Part shown: in pieces, positions 56,886 to 64,000 of the stretch
Position numbering within the stretch: the stretch's first letter is position 1
Layout: every line of letters begins with the position of its first letter
From: Lentisphaerae bacterium GWF2_50_93
GTDB taxonomy: Bacteria; Verrucomicrobiota; Lentisphaeria; Victivallales; GWF2-50-93
Reading direction: 5' to 3'
Assembly (NCBI GenBank): GCA_001804815.1
Contig: MHBI01000019.1
Location: forward strand, 1-64,000
Length of the DNA: 64,000 nt
The notes under the pieces: generated by a model
The model's database searches: none
Seen by the model: only the letters and a program-made list of their open reading frames with translations
Told to the model about the DNA's origin: nothing
Program-made: the position numbers and the translations under genes

Positions 56886-57968
56886 ATGGGAAACGTATAT
56901 TTCGCAAGCACTGCGTACAAGAGGATTGAAGCCGAGGCTACTCTTCCGGCTAAATTCAACAGAATGCTGAAGAAATCCCTGCCGCCTGAGAAGCTCAAGA
57001 ACAAGAAGATCTGCATCAAGATGCACCTGGGCGGAAACCTCGGATATACGACAATACATCCGTTCTTCATCAGGCAGCTCGTAGAACATATCAAAAAAGG
57101 AAAACCTAAATCCCTGTTCATCTGCGATGGAAATGCTGACAACTGCGAATGGCGTGGTTACACTGAAAAATCCCTCGGAGCTCCCATCGTCGGACTGTTC
57201 AGGAAAAATCACCCGCCGCTCAAGACCTTGAAGATCGGCTATGGGAAGCTGGACGAGGCGAAAGTATCGAAGGAAGTGCTTGACGCCGACATGATGATCG
57301 TCCTGAGCCATATAAAGGGGCACGGCGACTGCGGGTTCGGAGGAGCATGCAAGAATATAGCTATGGGCGTGGTCCCCGGGGAGACCAGGGCGAAGATCCA
57401 CAAGCTCGAGGGAGGAATCAGCTGGGACAAGTCAAAATGCATCCATTGCGGGAAGTGCATCAAGGAATGCAGGAACCGTGCGAACAAGTTCACGAAGGAC
57501 GGAAACTACGAGATATTCTACCACAACTGCACCTACTGCTGGCACTGCGTGATGGCCTGTCCGGTGAAATCACTCACGCGTACCGGAAACACCTTCCAGC
57601 CTTTCCAAGAAGGACTGTCTCTGGTGACCAAGGCTGTCGTCGACGAGATGGGCGCGAATAACATCTTCTACATAAATGTCCTGATGAACATAACGATATT
57701 CTGCGACTGCTGGGGCATGAGCACTCCGTCTCTCGTCCCGGACATCGGAATTCTTGCATCGGATGATATTGCCGGCATAGAGAAGGCGACGCTTGACCTT
57801 ATCAAGGCGAAGGATCTTCTGAAATCGGGGCTTCCTGCCGGACGCCGGCTGCTTCCCGGGAAACATCTCTTTGAGAAGATCCACGGGAAGGATCCGTATC
57901 TCATCACAGGCATACTTGAGAAGAAGAAGCTTGGTTCGAGGAAATATAAGTTAGTCGAGATCGAATAA
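56886..57968 (+). CDS. DUF362 protein with central ferredoxin motifs
   Basis: The 360-residue protein is a DUF362 member. The conserved N-terminal part reads NKKICIKMHLGGNLGYTTIH and GHGDCGFGGACKNIAMGVVP; two Cys clusters (CIHCGKCIKECRNR about 185-198 and CTYCWHCVMACPVKS about 215-229) bind two [4Fe-4S] clusters, and the DUF362 region resumes after them. The ferredoxin part is thus internal here but C-terminal in the paralogue at 2.0-3.2 kb, a domain-order difference. GGAGG lies 7 bases before the ATG at 56886; TTG at 56880 is rejected. Predicted redox role, no known reaction. Confidence 0.86.
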   Translation: MGNVYFASTAYKRIEAEATLPAKFNRMLKKSLPPEKLKNKKICIKMHLGGNLGYTTIHPFFIRQLVEHIKKGKPKSLFICDGNADNCEWRGYTEKSLGAPIVGLFRKNHPPLKTLKIGYGKLDEAKVSKEVLDADMMIVLSHIKGHGDCGFGGACKNIAMGVVPGETRAKIHKLEGGISWDKSKCIHCGKCIKECRNRANKFTKDGNYEIFYHNCTYCWHCVMACPVKSLTRTGNTFQPFQEGLSLVTKAVVDEMGANNIFYINVLMNITIFCDCWGMSTPSLVPDIGILASDDIAGIEKATLDLIKAKDLLKSGLPAGRRLLPGKHLFEKIHGKDPYLITGILEKKKLGSRKYKLVEIE

Positions 57969-57999
57969 TTCTGGGAAGATGGATGAGTGGATTATTGTC

Positions 58000-58116
58000 A
58001 TGTTTTTTAAATTTATTTTTAAAGATAAATGGAAAAAGTTTAAGGACACACCTCCGCAATTGACAAAAGATAAGGCTGACAAGACAGGTTTAGCACCAAA
58101 TAACAAGACGAAGTGA
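58000..58116 (+). CDS. possible small basic ORF (38 residues)
   Basis: ATG at 58000 to TGA at 58114 encodes a short Lys- and Phe-rich peptide (MFFKFIFKDKWKKFKDTPPQ at its start). There is no clear ribosome-binding site and no family match. The composition fits a small membrane-active or chance ORF. The rest of the 57.97-58.61 kb gap contains hairpin-rich DNA near 58175-58400 and the half-module at about 58484-58500. Confidence 0.2.
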   Translation: MFFKFIFKDKWKKFKDTPPQLTKDKADKTGLAPNNKTK

Positions 58117-58174
58117 GTGTCGCGCAGTCTTTAAGTAACTTATTTTTTCTAGAAAATAACATAAAATCATAACT

Positions 58175-58400
58175 AGGCGCCTCCCTGGCAACCAGGCTTC
58201 GCCGGTTGCCAGAGCCTGAGACGTTAGCGTTAATCTGCCTCCTGACCGTAGGCAATAGGGCATGTTTTATTAAAGTATGCCGGTTTCGCCGACGTGAGTC
58301 GCGCCACGTGAGCCGAGTTGGACACGGCAACGTGGCCTCTCTCGGTTGCGACAACGTAGCTCACGCGAAACCGGCACGAGGCTCTTTCGGCGAAAGGGCC
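58175..58400. repeat. complex inverted-repeat block
   Basis: CCTGGCAACCAGGCTTCGCC then GGTTGCCAGAGCC, followed by CCGGTTTCGCCGACGTGAGT and, far downstream, ACGTAGCTCACGCGAAACCG. The outer CCGGTTTCGC / GCGAAACCGG pair encloses a second set of hairpins (GCCACGTGAGCC... CGGCAACGTGGC). This looks like nested palindromic elements, more decayed than those elsewhere. Confidence 0.5.
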
Positions 58401-58611
58401 ATACTTGATTGCGTAAATGAGGCTGACATACCTAGTTTTACGCTTACTAATTCTGGTGGAATAAGGCAGGAAAGAAGAAAGATGCCGGCAAGTTGCCGGC
58501 GATCCCGGAATACAATTACCCATGCGATCAAGCTTAACGGTTGTGATTTTCCATAGGATTACATGCATCCACCCAGTCATCCACCAATCCATTCATCCAG
58601 CGGTAGTTTTC

Positions 58612-59616
58612 TTACTTGGCCACTGTCAGGATGTGGCTGAAGACAAAATAGGCAATGGCGGCGAAGGTCGCCGAGGCGGGTATCGTTATAATCCAGGCCC
58701 AGATGATCTTTCTTGCGGTTATCCATCTCACGGTTGCGCGCTGGGTGCTGCCGACGCCCATGATCGAGCCGGCGATTACGTGCGTGGTGCTCACTGGAAT
58801 ACCGAAATGCTGGGTACCGAGAAGAACTGCTGCGGCCGCTGTTTCGGCACAGAATCCTTCAGTCGCATGGATCTTTGTTATGCTCGTGCCCATGGTCTTC
58901 ACAATTCTCCAGCCGCCGCAGATTGTTCCGAGAGCGAGTGCGGAATAGCAGGTGAGTATGACCCAGTTGTCCAAAGTGAATTCCTTGTTTATCCCGCCTG
59001 CGAAAAGTACCAGTGCGATTATTCCCATGGTTTTCTGAGAGTCGTTCGTGCCATGCCCGATACCATAGCATGCAGCCGATGCGAGCTGGAGCTTTTTGAA
59101 AATTGAGGCCGACTTTTGGTGGTTGGTCTTCCTGAACAGCCAGAGGATGATGGCTGTGAAGATCATCGCTCCGAGCATGCCGAGGAATGGCGCTATTATT
59201 ATGAAGGAGAATATCTTTATCACTCCGGCCCAGATCACTACCTTCGGCCCAACTGCCACCAGCCCGCTTCCGATAAGTCCTCCGATGAGGGCGTGGCTGC
59301 TTGAAGTCGGGAGGCCGAGAAACCAGGTGATGATGTTCCAGGTGATTGCCCCTACAAGTGCTCCAAGAAGCAGGTGCAGGCTTATGAAATCCGCATTTAT
59401 GACTCCTTTCCCTACCATCTTTGCGACGGCGGTCCCGAACAGGAAAAACCCGATGAAATCGGCGCATCCGGCCATCATCACCGCCTGGAAAGGTGTCAAT
59501 GTCTTTGAGACGACCACGGTGGCGATGGCGTTTGCCGCATCATGGAATCCGTTGAGGAAGTCAAATGCAATTGCAAGAGCTACTACAATGACGACTAAAG
59601 TGAATGTTGTTACCAT
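58612..59616 (-). CDS. pit: Pit-family low-affinity phosphate transporter
   Basis: The 334-residue membrane protein has about ten helices. It carries the two inverted PiT signatures GFHDAANAIATVVVSKTLTP near residue 22 and GHGTNDSQKTMGIIALVL near 205, which form the substrate path for metal-phosphate symport. The upstream PhoU-like DUF47 gene ends three bases before its start, so the two are translationally linked; DUF47 proteins are the usual accessory of Pit transporters. Placed near alkaline phosphatase, it suggests phosphate scavenging. Confidence 0.93.
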   Translation of the reverse strand: MVTTFTLVVIVVALAIAFDFLNGFHDAANAIATVVVSKTLTPFQAVMMAGCADFIGFFLFGTAVAKMVGKGVINADFISLHLLLGALVGAITWNIITWFLGLPTSSSHALIGGLIGSGLVAVGPKVVIWAGVIKIFSFIIIAPFLGMLGAMIFTAIILWLFRKTNHQKSASIFKKLQLASAACYGIGHGTNDSQKTMGIIALVLFAGGINKEFTLDNWVILTCYSALALGTICGGWRIVKTMGTSITKIHATEGFCAETAAAAVLLGTQHFGIPVSTTHVIAGSIMGVGSTQRATVRWITARKIIWAWIITIPASATFAAIAYFVFSHILTVAK

Positions 59617-59619
59617 AGA

Positions 59620-60267
59620 TCAACCCTGTTTGACGGAGACTCCCCTGACTATCTTCCCGATGAAGTCCACAGAGTCGACGATGGATTCAAGATGCTCATA
59701 TATCTCCTTGAACTTGATTATCTCTACCGGACTGTGCTTGCCGTCGCTGAAAAGTTCCGCTACGCTGGTATAGAAAAGAGTGTCAGCCTTGTTTTCAAGT
59801 TCGTGCATCTTCTTGACTATCTCGATTATGTTTTCCTTCTTCTCAAGGGCGGCGAATAGATTCCTCAGTTCGATGGAAATCTCGATGATTACGTCGGCGA
59901 ACCTGCAGACGTTGACCGGGACTTTCTTCACCCCGTAGATCTCGAATTTCCTGGCGATGCTGTTAAGGATGTCGAGGGACTTGTCGACATTTATCGCTAT
60001 CAGATGGATGTCCTCGCGGTCGAGGGGGGTGATGAATGTCTTGTGGAGCTCGTCTATTATCAGATGCTCAAGGTCGTCGCCTTTCTGCTCCAGTTCGCCT
60101 ATCCTTTTGATCATGTTCTTAGTCTCGTCTTCGCTCAGTGTATCTATGCTTGAGACCATCTTCTTGAAGACTTCGCAGCTCTCAATGAAAATCTCCGCCT
60201 GGCTGGTCATGTATTTGAAGAATTTCACCTCTCTGGGCAGAAGGAAATCAAGGATGTTGAACTTCAT
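59620..60267 (-). CDS. DUF47/PhoU-like accessory protein of Pit
   Basis: The 215-residue all-helical protein of the TIGR00153/DUF47 family starts LDFLLPREVKFFKYMTSQAE and contains TFITPLDREDIHLIAINVDK, the most conserved part (the DREDI acidic motif probably binds metal). It regulates or assists the co-encoded Pit transporter at the membrane. GAGG lies 7 bases before the ATG. Confidence 0.92.
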   Translation of the reverse strand: MKFNILDFLLPREVKFFKYMTSQAEIFIESCEVFKKMVSSIDTLSEDETKNMIKRIGELEQKGDDLEHLIIDELHKTFITPLDREDIHLIAINVDKSLDILNSIARKFEIYGVKKVPVNVCRFADVIIEISIELRNLFAALEKKENIIEIVKKMHELENKADTLFYTSVAELFSDGKHSPVEIIKFKEIYEHLESIVDSVDFIGKIVRGVSVKQG

Positions 60268-60353
60268 GTTTTACCTCGTTAAAGTAAGTTAATGGAAACA
60301 ATAAGTGAATCAGACAGTTTTCAACAATACATTAAGAGTTATATTTTAAAAGC

Positions 60354-61607
60354 ATGAATTTTGAAAAATATATTTTAAAGAACAGGGGACGCCATAGGAT
60401 TGGAAATACTCCTGTCCGCAGATACAAGAACGCCATTGTCATACCTGCGTTTTCCGAATTCCAGCATCTTCCCCCGACCTTGAAATCACTTTCGGAAAAC
60501 CATCCGGCCATCCTGGATGAGACAATGATAATAACAGTCGTCAACAATCCCCCCGCGGATTCAGCCGGCCCGGACAAGCTCAGGGAAAACGCCGAAATGC
60601 TCGACCTCATGCGGAATTCGCAGTTCCCGTGCCAGGACAGGCTCCAGCTGTTCTGGATTGACGCTTCCAGCCACGGCCATGAGATCAACCCGAAGGAGGG
60701 TGTCGGCGCCGCAAGGAAGATCGGAATGGACGCGGCGCTCGAATTTCTTGATTTTGAAAGGGGTGCGCCGCTTATAATTTCCCTCGACGCAGATACTCTT
60801 GTCGAGAGGAATTATCTTGAAGCGATAAATGAATATTTCATGTCGAATGCCGGGATCGCCGGGGCCGCGATAGAATTTGCGCACCAGCCGGGCAGTACTC
60901 CGGAAGAGGATGCGGCGATAACACGCTACGAACTATTCATGAGATATTACGTGGAGGGCCTGCAGATTTCGCAGTCGCCGTATGCCTACCATGTCCTGGG
61001 TTCGGCGATGGCTTTCCGCGCGGAGGAATATGTCAGGGCAGGGGGGATGCGGAAGCGCAACGGCGGCGAGGACTTCTATTTCATGCAGGCATTGAGGAAG
61101 ATCGGTGAAGTCGGAGAGATAAGAGGCACGACTGTTTTTCCGTCATCACGTCCTTCCGACCGTGTGCCTTTCGGGACAGGTCCGCGGATCTCGCAGATTC
61201 TGGAGGGCGGCAAGGAGCTGAAGTTCTACAATCCATGCATATTTCTCCTGTTAAAAAAATTATTCTCTGCCATAAAATCGGTGGACGTTAAGGATCCATG
61301 TGCGGCTTTCAACGGACTTGACGGGGAGACAGGGAAATTCCTGGCAGAGAATAATTTTTTTCACGAATGGGAGAAAATCTTAAAGAATACGCCGAATGAC
61401 AAGATGAAGATCCAGTGGGCGTTCCATACCTGGTTCGATGCGTTCCGGACATTGAAGTTCGTGCATTCATGCGAAGACAGATATCCTGAACTCGGCCTGA
61501 TGGAGGCATATGCAAGGCTTTTCGACATGGCCGGGAAACCGCTTCCGGAAACAATTAAGCCATCAGAAAAGGCCCTGTTGGAATTCATGAGGAGAAAAAA
61601 TATTTGA
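60354..61607 (+). CDS. family 2 glycosyltransferase-like protein
   Basis: The 417-residue protein has a GT-A fold. AIVIPAFSEFQHLPPTLKSL opens the nucleotide-binding half, ISLDADTLVERNYLEAINEY carries the metal-binding DxD, and NGGEDFYFMQALRKIGEVGE carries the ED-type catalytic region. No membrane segment is evident, so it is a soluble cytosolic enzyme using an NDP-sugar donor; the acceptor is unknown. The Shine-Dalgarno is poor. It is not clustered with other glycan genes. Confidence 0.8.
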   Translation: MNFEKYILKNRGRHRIGNTPVRRYKNAIVIPAFSEFQHLPPTLKSLSENHPAILDETMIITVVNNPPADSAGPDKLRENAEMLDLMRNSQFPCQDRLQLFWIDASSHGHEINPKEGVGAARKIGMDAALEFLDFERGAPLIISLDADTLVERNYLEAINEYFMSNAGIAGAAIEFAHQPGSTPEEDAAITRYELFMRYYVEGLQISQSPYAYHVLGSAMAFRAEEYVRAGGMRKRNGGEDFYFMQALRKIGEVGEIRGTTVFPSSRPSDRVPFGTGPRISQILEGGKELKFYNPCIFLLLKKLFSAIKSVDVKDPCAAFNGLDGETGKFLAENNFFHEWEKILKNTPNDKMKIQWAFHTWFDAFRTLKFVHSCEDRYPELGLMEAYARLFDMAGKPLPETIKPSEKALLEFMRRKNI

Positions 61608-61674
61608 AACATGGGTTTGCAAATATTTTTTAAAGTATAAATTTCTTAAGTTTAAAAAAAAAGGGGGATGAATT

Positions 61675-62352
61675 ATGAAAAAGATTTTTCTTGCGGCAGC
61701 TGTGGCGTCCATTGCGTCGGTGATTTCCTTCTCGGGCTTCTCCGATGCTCCTGCTGTCGGTGCGATCGAGCTTCCAAAGCTTCCATATGGGGAGAACGCC
61801 CTGGAGCCCGTAATTTCAGCCAAGACAATGGGCTTCCATTACGGCAAGCACCATAAGGCATATGTCGACAAGCTCAACTCCCTTCTCAAGGATTCCCCTC
61901 TCAAGGGTAAAAGCCTGGAGGGCATAATCGTTGCAAGTGCCGGCAAGGAGGACATGGCCGGAATTTTCAACAATGCGGCGCAGGCGTGGAACCACAGCTT
62001 TTTCTGGAAATCAATGAAGCCTGCCGGTGGCGGTGAACCCAGGGGAAAACTGCTCGAACTCATAAACAAGTCGTTCGGCTCATATGCCGAATTCAAGAAG
62101 CAGTTTGCAGATGCCGGAGCGGCCCAGTTTGGAAGCGGCTGGGGATGGCTTGTGCAGGATGGCGATAAGCTCAAGATCATGAAAACTTCCAATGCCGATA
62201 CTCCAATAGCGCACAATCTGAACCCTTTGATTACCTGCGATGTCTGGGAGCATGCATACTATCTGGACTACCAGAACCGCAGGGGTGATTTCATAAATGC
62301 ATTCCTGGACAAGCTGGTGAACTGGGATTTTGCCGAAGCTAACTTGAAGTGA
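61675..62352 (+). CDS. sodB: exported Fe-type superoxide dismutase
   Basis: The 225-residue protein has an N-terminal signal peptide (about residues 1-22) before the SOD domain, which begins IELPKLPYGENALEPVISAK. Metal ligands are visible: His55 in TMGFHYGKHHKAYV, His in AAQAWNHSFFWKSM, and Asp and His in DVWEHAYYLDYQNRRGDF. QFGSGWGWLVQDGDKL fits the Fe class. It converts superoxide to peroxide and oxygen in the periplasm or outside, unlike most SodB proteins, which are cytosolic. GGGGGAT precedes the ATG. A two-hairpin element follows two bases after its stop. Confidence 0.94.
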   Translation: MKKIFLAAAVASIASVISFSGFSDAPAVGAIELPKLPYGENALEPVISAKTMGFHYGKHHKAYVDKLNSLLKDSPLKGKSLEGIIVASAGKEDMAGIFNNAAQAWNHSFFWKSMKPAGGGEPRGKLLELINKSFGSYAEFKKQFADAGAAQFGSGWGWLVQDGDKLKIMKTSNADTPIAHNLNPLITCDVWEHAYYLDYQNRRGDFINAFLDKLVNWDFAEANLK

Positions 62353-62354
62353 TT

Positions 62355-62411
62355 GATGTAGTGTTGCCTGTCTCAGGCAAGAATCTTCGCCGAGACGGCG
62401 AACTCTACATC
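62355..62411. repeat. twin-hairpin element 15 after sodB
   Basis: GATGTAG / CTACATC is the outer repeat. Inside are TTGCCTGTCTCAGGCAA and TTCGCCGAGACGGCGAA, separated by GAATC. It starts two bases after the sodB stop. Confidence 0.75.
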
Positions 62412-62437
62412 TGAAAAATACGAATTTGAAAGTAGTG

Positions 62438-63496
62438 ATGAAAAGACTTTGCTGGTCTATCGTGCTTCTACTTGTTTCATTTCCTGTGCTTGCACAGGAA
62501 ATGATGCCGAAGAACATCATCTTCATGATCGGCGACGGCATGGGGCCTGAACAGGTCAAGGCCGCTGGAATGTATCTCAATGGGCAGGAGGGGACGCTGA
62601 GTTTTGAGGGCATGCCTGTTAAGAGTGAAGTGACGACGAAGTCGGCAGACAGCAGTGTGACCGATTCCGCCGCGGCAGCTACTGCAATGGCGACTGGCGC
62701 CAAGGTGAACAACAAGGTTGTAAGCGTAGCCCTGCCTGGTGACGGCAAGGATCTGAAGACGATGCTGGAATTCTTCAAGGAAAAGGGCAAGCTTACCGGA
62801 GTACTCACCACCAGCTATCTCAACGATGCGACTCCCGCGTGCTTCAGCGCCCATGGAAGGAAACGTGATGATTACGTCGAACTCAGCAGTTACATGATGA
62901 AGGACAGCCATCCGAACCTGCTTTTCGGAGGAGGCTGCAAGGGAATGAGCCCCGACCTTCTCAAGGAGGCGGGATATTCCGTGTCAACCGACCTTGAATC
63001 GATGGAGAAGCTTTCACCGGAATCAAAATACTGGGCCGGACTTTTCGGTTCCGGTGTACTGCCTTATGAGAAGACCGGCAATTTCGACAAGCTCCCCCAT
63101 CTCTCGCAGATGGTAAAGAAGGCGCTTACCCTTATAGATAACGACAAAGGCTTTTTCATCATGATAGAAGGCGGCCTTATCGACAAGGCGGGACATGTCA
63201 ACAAGCTTGAAACCAATATCGGTGAGACGATTGAGTTCAGCAATGCCGTCAAAGCCGTCCTCGACTGGGCCAAGGATCCCAAGGACACTCTGATCATTGT
63301 GACTGCGGACCACGAGACTGGCGGTTTGACTGTCATAAAGAACAGCGGCAAGGGCGTTTATCCTGAAGTAACATGGAAGAGCAAGGGGCATTCCGGCGTG
63401 AACGTGCCTCTCTATGCCTGGGGGATGAATTCCGAGGCATTCAGCAAGACGATCGATAATACGGATTTCTTCAAGATCATCACTTCGTGGAAGTAG
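62438..63496 (+). CDS. secreted alkaline phosphatase
   Basis: The 352-residue protein has a signal peptide (KRLCWSIVLLLVSFPVLAQ). It has the metal- and nucleophile-binding pattern of PhoA-type phosphatases: IGDGMGPEQVKAAG (Asp33), TDSAAAATAMATGAK (Ser77 nucleophile), IEGGLIDKAGH and VTADHETGGL (Asp-His metal ligands). It releases phosphate from organic esters in the periplasm for uptake by the Pit system encoded upstream. The start is the ATG at 62438; the TTG at 62426 is rejected because it precedes the signal peptide core. Confidence 0.94.
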   Translation: MKRLCWSIVLLLVSFPVLAQEMMPKNIIFMIGDGMGPEQVKAAGMYLNGQEGTLSFEGMPVKSEVTTKSADSSVTDSAAAATAMATGAKVNNKVVSVALPGDGKDLKTMLEFFKEKGKLTGVLTTSYLNDATPACFSAHGRKRDDYVELSSYMMKDSHPNLLFGGGCKGMSPDLLKEAGYSVSTDLESMEKLSPESKYWAGLFGSGVLPYEKTGNFDKLPHLSQMVKKALTLIDNDKGFFIMIEGGLIDKAGHVNKLETNIGETIEFSNAVKAVLDWAKDPKDTLIIVTADHETGGLTVIKNSGKGVYPEVTWKSKGHSGVNVPLYAWGMNSEAFSKTIDNTDFFKIITSWK

Positions 63497-63531
63497 TCAT
63501 ATATTTTTTCAGGAAAATAATTAAATTATTT

Positions 63532-64000
63532 TTATGACAAAATATATTTCTGGATTTCCTTGTAGAGCTCGCGTCCGACCCAGGCATCTGTGGCGGCGTA
63601 CTGTATCTGCCCCTGAGTAAATTCATCCCTGGACCAGTTTGTTGTCTTGGCGGATTTGGTGATGCGGAATCCAAGCAGGACGGCTGCAAGCCCGCGCAGG
63701 CCGTGGTTCTGTATTCCAATATCCTTTGCGGCATTCCCGATGTCTACAAAGCCCGCAGGTTCAAATTCAGCAACGCTTCTGAGCTCCTTGAGGTCATGGC
63801 TCAGTGAAACTCCTGCCTTGATGATGCTGGGATTGGCAAGAATGTTGAGAAGCGGACGCGGGAGACCTGTGAATTTAAGCTGGAAGATGAATACTTCATT
63901 TGCCCCGGCCAGCTGCAGTAGCGCCGGCGGGTAGCTTTCACCTACCCGGTAGGAGGGTCTTGTCTCCGTGTCAAATCCAAGGAGGATTTCCTTTTCCAGG
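63532..64000 (-). CDS. 3'-5' exonuclease (DEDD/RNase D-like), 5' end outside the window
   Basis: The open frame runs off the right edge and stops at TAA 63532-63534. The visible 156 residues include the three exonuclease motifs: LGFDTETRPSY (Exo I), SHDLKELRSV (Exo II) and IQYAATDAWVGREL (Exo III with Tyr), as in RNase D-type and WRN-exonuclease-like proteins. The N-terminus lies outside. It is convergent with the phosphatase gene. Confidence 0.88.
   Translation of the reverse strand, partial: LEKEILLGFDTETRPSYRVGESYPPALLQLAGANEVFIFQLKFTGLPRPLLNILANPSIIKAGVSLSHDLKELRSVAEFEPAGFVDIGNAAKDIGIQNHGLRGLAAVLLGFRITKSAKTTNWSRDEFTQGQIQYAATDAWVGRELYKEIQKYILS

Noticed and set aside
63510..63534. Bidirectional terminator between the phosphatase and exonuclease genes
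   Set aside because: AAAATAATT-A-AATTATTTT is palindromic but wholly A/T with almost no loop, so it is too weak to call.

Overview
The window looks like a chromosomal segment from a member of the PVC superphylum, most likely Lentisphaerota (Victivallis/Lentisphaera-like) or a close relative. The grounds are a pseudopilin of the [20 protein letters not shown] type encoded beside a LacI regulator and an alpha-mannosidase, repeated Gfo/Idh/MocA and ThuA-like genes, GH38 and GH78 glycosidases, DUF362 ferredoxin proteins, a very large secreted mosaic protein, and intergenic DNA crowded with small palindromic repeats. This is inferred from gene content; no rRNA is present.

Layout. 0.3-3.2 kb: a secreted squalene-cyclase-like protein, a cupin and a DUF362 ferredoxin protein, all on the minus strand. 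3.7-7.8 kb: a xylose-type ABC importer, xylF-xylG-xylH. 8-12 kb: lipoamide dehydrogenase, an AsmA-like protein, an ABC auxiliary lipoprotein, a CBS protein and hypoxanthine phosphoribosyltransferase, followed by an ORF6N remnant. 12.4-17.1 kb: a zinc-ribbon protein, a 280-bp MITE-like element, a tRNA with a CAT anticodon that resembles tRNA-Ile2, a LysM lipoprotein, a SIMPL protein, a DUF4261 protein, and a membrane protein interrupted by an in-frame UGA. 17.3-22.1 kb: alpha-mannosidase divergent from a LacI regulator plus pseudopilin. 22.7-26.2 kb: a DUF2157/GDYXXLXY pair, a VapBC-like pair with an amber-interrupted toxin, and an XRE regulator. 26.6-38 kb: one giant secreted repeat protein split by a frameshift. 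38-40.4 kb: dispersed repeats and a second PIN-toxin pair. 40.4-46.2 kb: LacI, Gfo/Idh, ThuA-like, Gfo/Idh and a second LacI. 46.2-48.7 kb: three tandem copies of a candidate structured RNA, then phasin-like and UbiB-like genes. 49.4-53.4 kb: dnaK-groES-groEL. 53.8-56.4 kb: alpha-L-rhamnosidase. 56.9-64 kb: a second DUF362 protein, phosphate transport (Pit plus DUF47), a GT2 enzyme, an exported Fe-SOD, alkaline phosphatase, and a 3'-5' exonuclease that runs off the window.

How it fits together. The recurring theme is polysaccharide and sugar use: xylose uptake, mannosidase, rhamnosidase, sugar-type dehydrogenases and three LacI regulators. Chaperones, phosphate acquisition and oxidative defence make up the rest.

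The most unusual content is non-coding. At least fifteen roughly 55-85 bp intergenic elements share one architecture: short terminal inverted repeats, two internal hairpins, and in many copies a central TTAAGA-like linker. Their actual sequences differ, and the differences are compensated on both hairpin arms. Several abut or supply the stop codon of the neighbouring gene, one appears nested inside another, and one occupies a site that is empty in another copy of the surrounding repeat. A separate 270-280 bp element with ACCACAGAGG termini carries two long hairpins with compensatory changes between its two copies. The triple tandem motif at 46.2-46.5 kb keeps a 14-15 bp stem and a GNRA tetraloop while its sequence varies, which makes it a strong structured-RNA candidate.
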